Below, one piece after another: positions 47,907 to 56,220 of a stretch of 64,000 nucleotides of DNA (within the stretch, counting starts at the first letter, position 1; every line of letters begins with the position of its first letter). Origin of the DNA: Blastococcus sp. TML/M2B (lineage in GTDB: Bacteria; Actinomycetota; Actinomycetes; Mycobacteriales; Geodermatophilaceae); the NCBI RefSeq assembly GCF_016612865.1, contig NZ_JAENZZ010000003.1:186001-250000 (forward strand), written 5' to 3'. The position numbers and the translations under genes were made by a program. The notes under the pieces are model-generated. The model had not been told where the DNA came from. It saw only the letters and a program-made list of their open reading frames with translations, and made no database searches.

Positions 47907-48803
47907 GTGCCCTACACGTTGGTCAGTGCCGCCACCCTCGGGTTCGACCTGGTCCGCCTCCCGGCCGGCCGCCAGGTGGCGGGCGTGCTGCTCTCCGCCC
48001 TGCAGGCCGACGACGCCGCGCTGGCCCGCCTCGGCGCCGCACACCCGGCCCGCGGGCTGGAGCACGGCCAGCGGCTGACCCTCGCCGTCCGGTCCCGCCG
48101 GGCCCGCGAGATGGCCGTCTCCGTGCCGCACGTGCGCACCGCCGCGGCCGGGGCCCGCGCCGCCGGCGATCGGGCCGCGATCCTGGTCGAGCAGCTCGAG
48201 CAGGGCACGATCGGTGACGCCCCCACCCTGGAGCGGCTGCTCCGCGACGACGTGCTGAGCGGCGAGCACCCTGCCGCCGGCCTGCTCGACGCCGGCCTGC
48301 TCGCCGAGGCCGCCGACGTCCTCGCCGACGCGGCCGTCGGCTACTGGGCCGCGGGCGTGCTCCCGCCCCTGGTGCGCCGCGAGCTCACCGCCTCCTACGA
48401 CCGGGTGGCCGACACCGCGCCCCCGGCCGGCCCGGAGAGCCTCGACCTGGGTGCGCCCGGGGCCGAGCTGACCGCGTTCCTCGACGGGCTGCGCGCGCTG
48501 GACGACGCCGGCCGGGCCCGCTGGCGGGCCGCGGTGGACGAGGGCCGCGCCGAGCGCCGCCCGTGGGCCACCGCCATGCACGAGGCGTCCTGGGCCGCGC
48601 ACGTCTCCGGCCGGACCCGCGTGCTGGCCACCGCGCAGCTGCACGCCGTCCAGGCCTTCCTCGACGCCGGCTTCGACCGGCACGACGGCGCGGCCGGTGC
48701 GTGGAACGCCGTCGCCGGGTGCGTGCAGGGCATCGCGATGGCCGACCTGCTCGACGAGGGCGCGCTGACCGTCCTGCGCGCGCCCCTCACCCGCGCCGCC
48801 TGA
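47907..48803 (+). CDS. Unknown protein encoded between cheW and cheB
   Basis: Encodes 298 residues from GTG 47907 with a clear GGAGG at 47895-47899. The sequence is mostly helical and Ala/Leu/Asp-rich, without signal peptide, membrane segment or recognised motif. Notable conserved-looking parts are VPYTLVSAATLGFDLVRLPAGRQVAGVLL at the start, AVGYWAAGVLPPLVRRELTASYDRV in the middle and WATAMHEASWAAHVSGRTRVLATAQLHAVQAFLDAGF near the end. Its place inside the chemotaxis island suggests a part in sensing or motility, but that is only inference. It has its own ribosome site, 150 bp after cheW. Confidence 0.8.
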   Translation: MPYTLVSAATLGFDLVRLPAGRQVAGVLLSALQADDAALARLGAAHPARGLEHGQRLTLAVRSRRAREMAVSVPHVRTAAAGARAAGDRAAILVEQLEQGTIGDAPTLERLLRDDVLSGEHPAAGLLDAGLLAEAADVLADAAVGYWAAGVLPPLVRRELTASYDRVADTAPPAGPESLDLGAPGAELTAFLDGLRALDDAGRARWRAAVDEGRAERRPWATAMHEASWAAHVSGRTRVLATAQLHAVQAFLDAGFDRHDGAAGAWNAVAGCVQGIAMADLLDEGALTVLRAPLTRAA

Positions 48804-48812
48804 GCCCCCTCC

Positions 48813-48852
48813 CCCGCCGTCGCGGGCCGCGGCCGGGGCTGCCGACGGCGGG
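48813..48852 (+). terminator. 10-bp hairpin after the unknown island gene
   Basis: CCCGCCGTCG (48813-48822) and CGACGGCGGG (48843-48852), ten bases after the stop. The 356-bp gap to cheB otherwise holds the TTGTCGACAA site and no credible gene. Confidence 0.5.
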
Positions 48853-48905
48853 AACCCGCAGGTCCGCGGGCTGCTCCCGAAAGGGCCGGGGCCATCGTCC
48901 CGGAA

Positions 48906-48915
48906 TTGTCGACAA
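48906..48915. promoter_or_regulatory. TTGTCGACAA palindrome upstream of cheB
   Basis: A perfect 10-bp palindrome about 245 bp before the cheB GTG, within the 356-bp gap. It is the same core as in the receptor gaps, indicating that cheB starts a second co-regulated transcription unit. Confidence 0.55.
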
Positions 48916-49159
48916 GGCACCGAGATGCCTTTTCGACCGCCATTCGTGCGGTCATCCGGGAATTGCGTAACGGTTGCGTCCGTCGCCTTTTCTTTCCCCG
49001 TGGTGCGGTCGATGCTCCTGGTGCGGATGTGACGACGGGAAAGCCCCGGAATGCGCATCCCGCAGTCGGCCGGCCCTGCTCAAGAAGCGGGGGAACGGTG
49101 CCGATGGAGCAGTGATCAGCCTGTCGGGCTGCGCACCGGCAGGAACCAGGAGGACGCAC

Positions 49160-50287
49160 GTGAAGCCCATCCGGGTGATGGTGGTCGACGACTCGGTCGT
49201 CGTCCGCAAGATCGTCACCGACGTGCTGTCCGAGGACCCGGGCATCGAGGTGGTGGGCACCGCCGTCAACGGCAAGGTGGCCCTGAGCAAGCTCGCCGCG
49301 CTGGCCCCCGACCTGATCACGATGGACATCGAGATGCCGGAGATGAACGGCATCGAGGCGGTCCGCGCGATCCGCGGCAGCCGCAACCGCGTCCCGATCA
49401 TCATGTTCAGCACGCTCACCGAGCGCGGCGCGACCGCCACCCTCGACGCGCTCTCCGCGGGCGCCAACGACTACGTCACCAAGCCGGCCAACGTCGGCAG
49501 CGTCGCGCAGTCCATGGAGAGCGTCCGCGAGCAGCTCATCCCCAAGATCAAGGCGCTCACCGGCCGCCCCGTGGGCCCGGTCCGCACCGCCGCGCCGATC
49601 CCCCCGCCGCGCCCGGCCCCGCCGCGCGCCACCCCGACCAAGAAGCCCGCCGTCCTGGTGATCGGCTCCTCCACCGGTGGACCGGAGGCGCTGGCCAAGC
49701 TGCTGCCGCAGCTGCCGGCGACCCTCCCGGTGCCGGTCCTGGTCGTGCAGCACATGCCCCCGGTCTTCACCCGCCAGTTCGCCCAGCGCCTCGACCGGCT
49801 CTGCGCGCTGCGGGTGGTCGAGGCGACCGACGGCGTGCCCCTGCAGCCGGGCACCGTGCACCTGGCCCCCGGCGACCACCACCTGCTGGTCCGCCCCGGC
49901 CGCGGCGCGCACACCACCGGCCTGACCCAGGGCCCGCCGGAGAACTTCTGCCGCCCCGCCGTCGATCCGTTGTTCCGCTCCGCCGTCGCCGCCTACGACG
50001 GCGCGGTGCTCGGCCTCGTGCTCACCGGCATGGGCTCCGACGGCCGCAACGGCGCCGCCGAGATCCGGGCCGCCGGCGGCACCGTGCTCGCCCAGGACCA
50101 GGCCACCTCGGTCGTCTGGGGCATGCCCGGCGCGGTCACCCAGGCCGGCCTGGCCGACGAGGTCCTGCCGCTGGACCGCATCGCCGAGGCGCTCGGCCGC
50201 CACCTGTCGGGCGTCCCCGCCCGCGTCCCCTCCCCCGCCACCGCACCGGTGCCCGGCCGCGCCGTCCTGTCCGGAGGCATCCGATGA
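49160..50287 (+). CDS. cheB: Protein-glutamate methylesterase/deamidase CheB
   Basis: Encodes 375 residues from GTG 49160, with CAGGAGGA just upstream. Receiver domain about 1-120 with phospho-Asp56 (MDIEMPEMNG), a Pro-rich linker (about 135-165), and the methylesterase domain with catalytic Ser in IGSSTGGPEAL, His in VVQHMPPVFT and Asp in TGMGSDGRNG. It removes methyl groups from receptor glutamates for adaptation. The ATGA overlap links it to cheR. Confidence 0.95.
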   Translation: MKPIRVMVVDDSVVVRKIVTDVLSEDPGIEVVGTAVNGKVALSKLAALAPDLITMDIEMPEMNGIEAVRAIRGSRNRVPIIMFSTLTERGATATLDALSAGANDYVTKPANVGSVAQSMESVREQLIPKIKALTGRPVGPVRTAAPIPPPRPAPPRATPTKKPAVLVIGSSTGGPEALAKLLPQLPATLPVPVLVVQHMPPVFTRQFAQRLDRLCALRVVEATDGVPLQPGTVHLAPGDHHLLVRPGRGAHTTGLTQGPPENFCRPAVDPLFRSAVAAYDGAVLGLVLTGMGSDGRNGAAEIRAAGGTVLAQDQATSVVWGMPGAVTQAGLADEVLPLDRIAEALGRHLSGVPARVPSPATAPVPGRAVLSGGIR

Positions 50288-51108
50288 CCCTCACCACGAC
50301 GAGCTTCGACTGGGTGCGCCAGCTGGTGCACAAGGAGAGCGCGATCGTCCTCCAGCCCGGCAAGGAGTACCTGGTGGAGGCGCGGCTGCTGCCTATCGCC
50401 CGCCAGGCCGGCCTGAGCGACGTCTCCACCTTCGTCGAGAAGGTGCGGACCCGTCCGGACGCCGACAGCACCCGCCGGATCGTCGAGGCGCTCACCACGA
50501 ACGAGACCTCGTGGTTCCGCGACGGTGACCCGTTCACGGCGCTCACCTCCACGGTGCTGCCCTCGCTGCTCAGCGCGCGCGGCCCCAACGAGCGGCTGCA
50601 GATCTGGTCGGCGGCCTGCTCGAGCGGGCAGGAGGCGTACACGATCGCGATGCTCCTGGAGGACGCGCTGCCCAACGCCGCGTCCCGGATCTCGATCACC
50701 GCCACCGACATCTCCCGCGAGATGGTCGAGCGCACCCGGGCCGGCCGGTTCAGCCAGCTCGAGGTCAACCGCGGGCTGCCCGCCCCGATGCTGGTCCGGC
50801 ACTTCACCCGGGCCGGCAACGAGTGGGAGGTCGCGCCGGCGCTGCGCCGCATGGTGACGGCGAGCCAGTGCAACCTGGCCGCGCCGCTGCCCCGGATGGG
50901 CCCGTTCGACGTGGTCTACCTGCGCAACGTGCTCATCTACTTCGACCTGCCCACCAAGCAGGCGATCCTCCGCCGGGTCCGCGAGCTCATGCGTCCCGAC
51001 GGCTGGCTGTTCCTCGGCGCGGCTGAGACCACGCTCGGGGTGGACGACTCCTGGTAGCGGGTCGTCGTCGGCCGCAGCTCCGCCTACCGCCCGTCGAAGG
51101 GGAAGTGA
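50284..51108 (+). CDS. cheR: Chemotaxis methyltransferase CheR (internal amber codon near 3' end)
   Basis: The frame from ATG 50284 stops at TAG 51055-51057 after 257 residues. It then continues in the same frame for 16 sense codons (RVVVGRSSAYRPSKGK) to TGA 51106-51108, which overlaps the cheY start. CheR proteins normally continue DDSWERV; here Glu (GAG) is TAG. The N-terminal helical domain (FDWVRQLVHKESAIVLQPGKEYLVEARL) and SAM-binding fold (TTNETSWFRD, WSAACSSGQEAYTIAM, DVVYLRNVLIYFD) are intact. It methylates receptor glutamates. The shortened protein lacks only the C-terminal tail, so activity is uncertain rather than lost. Confidence 0.92.
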
Positions 51109-51500
51109 TGCGTGCTCTGGTGATCGACGACTCGCGCGCGATGCGCCGGATCGTCTCCGGGATCCTCGGGGATCTCGGCTACGAGACACAGCAGGCCGGG
51201 CACGGCCGCGAAGGCCTGGACGTGCTCGAGGGCCTGGGGCGCGAGGAGCTGCCCGACCTGGTCTGCGTCGACTGGAACATGCCGGTCATGGACGGGCTGC
51301 AGTTCGTCTCCGCCGTCCGCTCCAACCCGGGCTGGCGCTCGATGACGATCATGATGGTCACCTCCGAGAGCGAGCACACGCAGATCGTGCGCGCCCTGGC
51401 CGCCGGCGCCCACGAGTACGTGATCAAGCCGTTCACCGCCGACGCCATCCGCGACAAGCTCGCGCTGCTCGGCCTGCTCCCCCAGGAGGCCGCGCTGTGA
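51108..51500 (+). CDS. cheY: Chemotaxis response regulator CheY (1)
   Basis: Encodes 130 residues from ATG 51108 (GTG 51105 possible), site AAGGGGAAG. A single receiver domain: acidic pair Asp7-Asp8, phospho-Asp55 in VDWNMPVMDG, MVTSES switch Thr/Ser, and Lys in YVIKPF. It carries the signal from CheA to the motor. Followed by GTGA overlap with the first cheX-like gene. Confidence 0.95.
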   Translation: MRALVIDDSRAMRRIVSGILGDLGYETQQAGHGREGLDVLEGLGREELPDLVCVDWNMPVMDGLQFVSAVRSNPGWRSMTIMMVTSESEHTQIVRALAAGAHEYVIKPFTADAIRDKLALLGLLPQEAAL

Positions 51501-52012
51501 CGACCCTCGACTCCGGCGAGCGCCGCCGCGGCAGTGACACCCGCCCGCTCATCACCGAGCTGATCGACGAGGGCACCGTCGAGTCGATCGCCCAGGAGGC
51601 CTGGATCTCCCTGGTCGGCGAGGACGAGGTGCTCGTCCCGCTGCCCGGCGGCCCGGCCACCGACCCCGTCTCCAGCTGGGTCGACGTCGTCGGCCCCTGG
51701 ACCGGCAGCGTCGTCCTCACCACCGGGCGCCGCACCGCCGAGGAGCTCACCCGCGCCCTGCTGCGCGAGCACTCCCCCGCGGTGCTCGAGGAGGAGGACG
51801 TCGCCGACGCCTTCGGCGAGATCGCCAACGTCGTGGGCGGCAACGTCAAGGCCGCGCTGCCCGGGCCCTCCGGGCTGAGCCTCCCCGACGTCGGATCCGC
51901 CCCCGCGCTCCGCAACCCCGCCGACCTCTGCCGCGTGGAGCTGCAGTGGCGCGGCGAGCCCGTCTCCATCTCCGTGCAGGGAGCGCTCCCGCCGCTCCCC
52001 GCCCCCCGCTGA
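51497..52012 (+). CDS. CheX-like CheY phosphatase (1)
   Basis: Encodes 171 residues from GTG 51497. A CheC/CheX/FliY-type domain with one active-site helix carrying the Glu-x-x-Asn motif in DAFGEIANVVGGNVKAAL. Such proteins remove phosphate from CheY. Its tight coupling to the preceding cheY supports that substrate. CheZ and CheD are absent from the window. Confidence 0.85.
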   Translation: MTTLDSGERRRGSDTRPLITELIDEGTVESIAQEAWISLVGEDEVLVPLPGGPATDPVSSWVDVVGPWTGSVVLTTGRRTAEELTRALLREHSPAVLEEEDVADAFGEIANVVGGNVKAALPGPSGLSLPDVGSAPALRNPADLCRVELQWRGEPVSISVQGALPPLPAPR

Positions 52013-52047
52013 CCCGCACCTGCTCGCCGGAAGAACGAGGTACCGCT

Positions 52048-52410
52048 GTGAAGATCCTGATCGCCGACGACAGCCGCGTCATGCGGCAGATCGTCATCCG
52101 CACGCTGCGGCAGGCGGGCTACGACGACCACGACATCGTCGAGGCCGAGGACGGCGCCGACGCGCTGGCCAAGGTCGGTTCCGAGAAGCCCGACCTGGTC
52201 CTGTCGGACTGGAACATGCCCAACATGACCGGGATCGAGTGCCTGCAGGCCCTGCGCTCGTCGGGCTCCGCCGTCCCGTTCGGCTTCGTCACCTCGGAGG
52301 GCTCCCCGGAGATGCGCGAGCGGGCCGCCAACGCCGGCGCGCTGTTCCTCATCGCCAAGCCGTTCAACGAGGAGACGTTCCAGGAAGCCCTCAGCGGGGT
52401 GATCGCGTGA
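52048..52410 (+). CDS. cheY: Chemotaxis response regulator CheY (2)
   Basis: Encodes 120 residues from GTG 52048 (AACGAGG site). Receiver domain with Asp7-Asp8, phospho-Asp54 (LSDWNMPNMTG), switch Thr in FVTSEGS and Lys in LIAKPFNEE. The Gly at the second position of the TS pair's neighbourhood and WNMPNMTG match motor-type CheY. GTGA overlap with the next gene. Confidence 0.94.
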   Translation: MKILIADDSRVMRQIVIRTLRQAGYDDHDIVEAEDGADALAKVGSEKPDLVLSDWNMPNMTGIECLQALRSSGSAVPFGFVTSEGSPEMRERAANAGALFLIAKPFNEETFQEALSGVIA

Positions 52411-52898
52411 CCGCCGCCGGCACCATCCCCCTGCCCGCGGCCAAGGACGTCCGCGACATGCTCACCGGCCTGGTGGGCAAGCCCGTGGCCGTCACCCCCG
52501 GCGCCCCCGTCACCCCCGCGCCCGACCGGCCGGTCTCCGTGGCCGTCTACGTCGACCCGCACATGAACGTCAACGCCCTGTGCCTGATGGACCTGGGGGC
52601 GTCGGCCTACACCGGCGGTGCCCTGGCCCTGCTGCCCCCCGGGGGCTGCCAGGACGCCGTCGAGGAGGACGGCGAGCTGACCGGCATGCAGGTCGAGGCG
52701 CTGCACGAGGTCGTCAACGTGCTCGCCGCGCTGTTCAACACGCAGGGCGCGCCGCACTCCAAGCTGCACAAGCTCTACGCCCCCGGCGAGGAGCTGCCCG
52801 GCGACCTGGCCGGCATGCTCGCCGCCTTCAACCGGGTGGACCTGGCCATCGAGGTCCCCACCTACGGCAAGGGAGCTCTCTCGCTCGTCCTGCCGTGA
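52407..52898 (+). CDS. CheX-like protein (2), probable chemotaxis phosphatase
   Basis: Encodes 163 residues from GTG 52407. The centre has the helix GMQVEALHEVVNVLAALFN, which fits the Glu-x-x-Asn phosphatase helix, within a compact alpha/beta domain (VAVYVDPHMNVNALCLMDLG, DLAGMLAAFNRVDLAIEVP). Overall resemblance to CheC/CheX is weaker than for the first copy. It repeats the cheY-then-cheX order by GTGA coupling. It could be a degenerate phosphatase or a binding partner. Confidence 0.7.
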   Translation: MTAAGTIPLPAAKDVRDMLTGLVGKPVAVTPGAPVTPAPDRPVSVAVYVDPHMNVNALCLMDLGASAYTGGALALLPPGGCQDAVEEDGELTGMQVEALHEVVNVLAALFNTQGAPHSKLHKLYAPGEELPGDLAGMLAAFNRVDLAIEVPTYGKGALSLVLP

Positions 52899-52907
52899 CA
52901 GAGACGC

Positions 52908-52947
52908 CCCGGGGCGGCGCCGGAACTCGCGTTCCCGCCGCCCCGGG
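52908..52947. terminator. Bidirectional 12-bp hairpin at the end of the chemotaxis island
   Basis: CCCGGGGCGGCG (52908-52919) and its complement (52936-52947) lie between the convergent last chemotaxis gene (stop 52898) and the ATPase gene (stop 52961). Confidence 0.7.
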
Positions 52948-52960
52948 CGCATGTCCTCCC

Positions 52961-53425
52961 TCAGGCGGGGACGGACTCCCGGTCGTCGACCGTGCTGGGC
53001 AGGCAGGCCCACACGTGCTTGGCGCCGGTGTCGACGTACCAGCCGTGCGCGACCGCCAGCCGCGCCACCAGCTGCAGCCCCATGCCGCCCTGCGCCGGGT
53101 CGCGGTCCACCGTCGGCGCCGGGACGATCTCGGGCGCCCGGTCGCTCACGTCCAGCAACCAGCCGCCGGAGCCGGCGATCACCGTGGCGACCACCGGCGT
53201 CTCGCCGTGCCGCAGCGCGTTCGAGGCCAGCTCGTCGAAGGCCAGCACCAGCTGCTCGCTGGAGCCGTCCCCGTCGTCGTCGTGCGGGAACCCGGCGTCC
53301 CCGAGGCGGCGGCGGAGACCCTTCCGGGCCGCGGGCAGCTCGGCGAGCGCGCGCAGGTGCCAGCGCCACACCTCACCGCGGCCGTCCGGCAGGGGTCGCA
53401 ACGGCCAGGCCAGTCGACGCGCCAT
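52961..53425 (-). CDS. RsbW/SpoIIAB-like ATP-binding protein (anti-sigma kinase type)
   Basis: Encodes 154 residues from ATG 53425 (GAGGGAGAGG site). A GHKL ATPase of the HATPase_c_2 class: N-box LVLAFDELASNALRHG, DVSDRAPEIVPAP and G-box DPAQGGMGLQLVARLAVAHGW, ending WACLP. Such proteins in actinobacteria act as anti-sigma or regulatory serine kinases. No sigma factor or antagonist is adjacent, but the divergent neighbour is a PP2C phosphatase, its usual opponent. Confidence 0.88.
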   Translation of the reverse strand: MARRLAWPLRPLPDGRGEVWRWHLRALAELPAARKGLRRRLGDAGFPHDDDGDGSSEQLVLAFDELASNALRHGETPVVATVIAGSGGWLLDVSDRAPEIVPAPTVDRDPAQGGMGLQLVARLAVAHGWYVDTGAKHVWACLPSTVDDRESVPA

Positions 53426-53611
53426 GCCTCTCCCTCGATCGCCCTGTGCTGGACGCCTCGGGGAATGCCCCCGAGGGCGGCCCAGGAAAACCGCCGGAGG
53501 GGCGTGTCGTGGCCGTCCGGGGCCGTGGTCCTGCTCACCAGGGGTGATTTCCGCGGCCTCCCGGCCGTCGCTCGTGAGGCGGCGACCCCGGCATGGGGCA
53601 CAGTGGGCGCC

Positions 53612-55382
53612 GTGATCCCGGACGAATCGGCCCCGATGCCGGGCGACCTGCTGCTGCAGGCCGTCGCCGGCATGCAGCGGCCGATGTTCGTCCTGGACGA
53701 GGAGTGGCGGTTCCGCTACGTCAACCCGGCCGGCGCCCGGGTGCTCGACCGGACGGTCGAGGGGCTGCTCGGCCGGGACATCTGGCTGGAGTTCCCCGAG
53801 GCCGTGGGCGGGCCGTTCGAGGCGCTCTACCGGGAGGTGCGGGCGACCGGGGGCACCGGCGGCACCGAGGCGTGGTTCGGCCCGCTGGGCAAGTGGTTCC
53901 GCGCCGACGCCTTCCTCACCGGGGCCGGGCTCGTCGTCACCTACGACGACGTCACCGAGCAGCGCCGCATCGCCGAGGAGCGGGCCGCGGCGGTCGACGC
54001 CCGCGAGCAGGCGGCCGCGGCCGCCGCCTCCGCCGCGCGCGACGCCGAGCGGGCCGGCCGGCACCTCATGCTGCTGGGCGACATCAACCTGGCCATGACC
54101 TCCACGATCGACACCGACGAGGCCGTCCAGCGCTTCGCCGAGCTCGTCGTCCCGCAGCTGGCCGACTGGTGCATCGTCACCGTCCTCGACCCGGACGGGA
54201 CGCGCCGGGACGTCGGCCGCGCGCACCGCGACCCGGAGCTGGCGCCGGCGATGCACCGCTATGCGGACCTGCGGATCGCGGGCACCGCGGCGACGGCGCC
54301 CGTGCAGGCCCTGCTGCGCGACCCGAAGCCGATCGTGCTGCCCGAGCTCACCCCCGAGTTCGTGCACGCGATGGTCCCGCTCGAGGAGGCGCGGACCGCG
54401 CTGGAGCCGCTCGCCCCGGCCGCGGCTGCGGCGTTCCCCCTCGTGGCGCGCGGTGAGGTGATCGGTGGCATCACGCTGGTCAACGGCCGCGACCGCGGCG
54501 CGCACACCCCCGTCGAGCTGCGGACGGCGGAGATCGCCTGCCGCCGCGCGGCGCTCGCGCTGGACAACGCCCGGCTCGCCGCCGCCCAGCAGCAGGTGGC
54601 CGAACGGCTGCAGCTGAGCCTGCTCTCCCCGCCCGTGCAGCCCGACGCCCTCGAGCTCTCCGTGCGCTACCGGCCGGCGACGCAGGGCATCGCGATCGGC
54701 GGCGACTGGTACGACGCGTTCCTGCAGCCCGACGGCGACACGGTGCTGGTCATCGGCGACGTCATGGGGCACGACATCGACGCCGCGGCCGCGATGGGCC
54801 AGGTCAAGACCCTGGTGCGCGGCATCGGCTACGACCGCCGGGACGCCCCCGCCGGGCTGCTGCGTCGGGTCGACCACGCGATGGTCGGGCTGGACGTGCC
54901 GGCGATGGCGACGGCGCTGGTCGCCCGGATCGAGCTCGGCGTCGACGACGACGGCCGCCCCGCCCGCCGGCTGCGCTGGGCGACACGCCGGGCACCCCGA
55001 TCCACTCCTGCTGCTCGACGACGGCACGGTGCTCGACCTCTCGGCGCCGGTGGGGCCGCCGGTCGGCATCGGCTGGCTGGGTCCGCGCACCGACGCGACC
55101 TGCCCGCTGCCCGACGGCAGCACGCTGCTGCTGTTCACCGACGGGCTCTTCGAGCGGCGCAGCATGCTGCTGGACGAGGGGCGTGACGTGCTGCGCGACC
55201 TCGTCGCCCGCTCGGCGGGGCTGCCGCTGGACGAGCTGTGCGACCGGCTCCTGGCCGGGATGCTCGGCCCCGACGTGGAGGACGACGTCGCCGTCCTGGC
55301 AGTCCGGGTGCACCCGCTGGCCGCCGAGCGGCCCGCGGAGGCCGGTCCGGAGGTGCTCCCGGTGGCGCTGCCCGCCCCTTAG
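53612..55382 (+). CDS. PAS-GAF-SpoIIE (PP2C) phosphatase (one-base frameshift)
   Basis: About 589 residues from GTG 53612. A PAS domain (about 18-120; MFVLDEEWRFRYVNPAGARVLDRTVEG) is followed by a short Ala/Arg helical linker, a GAF domain (about 150-320; VPQLADWCIVTVLDPDGTRRDVG) and a SpoIIE-type phosphatase (AERLQLSLLSPPV, AIGGDWYDAF, VIGDVMGHDIDAAAAMGQ). Near 54983 one extra base breaks the frame; it resumes as AGHPDPLLLLDDGTVLDLSAPVGPPVGIGW and ends at 55382. It likely dephosphorylates an anti-sigma antagonist in a stress pathway, perhaps opposing the divergent kinase. Its stop overlaps that of the ZIP gene. Confidence 0.9.
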
Positions 55383-56128
55383 GCGAGGCTGATCGCGAAG
55401 GCCGTGAGGAAGCCGACCGTGGTGATCAGCCCGGTCCAGGCGTGGGTGTCCTCGAACGCCTCGGGGATCATCGTGTCGGCGATCATGGTGAGGATGGCGC
55501 CGGCCGCGATCGCCGTGATGACGGCGACGGCCTCGGGTGGTGCGCCCCCGAGCAGGGCGTAGCCGAGCAGCGCCGCCAGCGCGCTGACCAGCGCGATGCC
55601 GCCCCAGACGCCGAAGACGTAGCGCGCGGAGCGCCCGCTGTTCTTCATGCCCGCGGCGCTGGACAGGCCCTCGGGCACGTTGGAGATGAAGACGGCGGCC
55701 AGCACCGACAGGCTCACCGACCCGCCACCGATCAGTCCCAGCCCCAGGACCACCGATTCGGGGATGCCGTCGAGCAGCGCGCCGATGGCGATCGCCGCTC
55801 AGCTGCCGGACTGCTCGGACTCCGACGGCTGCTGGGCCCCCGACCGCTTGCGGTGGCGGGCACCGCGTCGGGCGAGGAGGAGGTTGGCGGCGAGGTAGAC
55901 GACCGCGCCGGTCAGGAAGCCGATGGCGGTGGCGGTGAGCCCCCCGGTGTCCGCCGCCTCCTCCATGAGGTCGAACGCGACGGCGGAGATGAGGACGCCG
56001 GAGCCGAAGGCCATCACGGAGGCGACGACCTTCTGCGGCACCCGCACGAACCAGGCGATCAGCGCGCCGAGGACCAGCGCACCCCCGCCCAGCAGCCCCC
56101 ACAGCCCCGCTTCCGCCCACGTCGGCAC
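55379..56128 (-). CDS. ZIP-family metal transporter (internal TGA)
   Basis: A 250-codon frame from GTG 56128 to TAA at 55379-55381, interrupted by one TGA at 55799-55801. Before it: MPTWAEAGLWGLLGGGALVLGALIAW, VMAFGSGVLISAVAFDLMEEA and a cytoplasmic Arg/Ser loop. After it, in the same frame: AAIAIGALLDGIPESVVLGLGL, VFISNVPEGLSSAAGMKNSG and TMIPEAFEDTHA, the ZIP metal-site helices. A Gly codon (GGA) at the TGA would restore the usual sequence. ZIP proteins import zinc or other divalent metals. As written neither half would be functional. Confidence 0.88.
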
Positions 56129-56220
56129 GGGCCGAGCCGTGCCCCGCGGGCGGCCGGACCAACCCCGGGGCGCCCGCCGGACCAGCGAGAACTGTCAGAC
56201 CCCGTCCGTAGCTTCGTGGT

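Noticed and set aside
31390-55382. Programmed +1 frameshifting as an explanation of the broken genes
   Set aside because: There is no common slippery site, the breaks fall at different places in unrelated genes, and the families are not known to use recoding.
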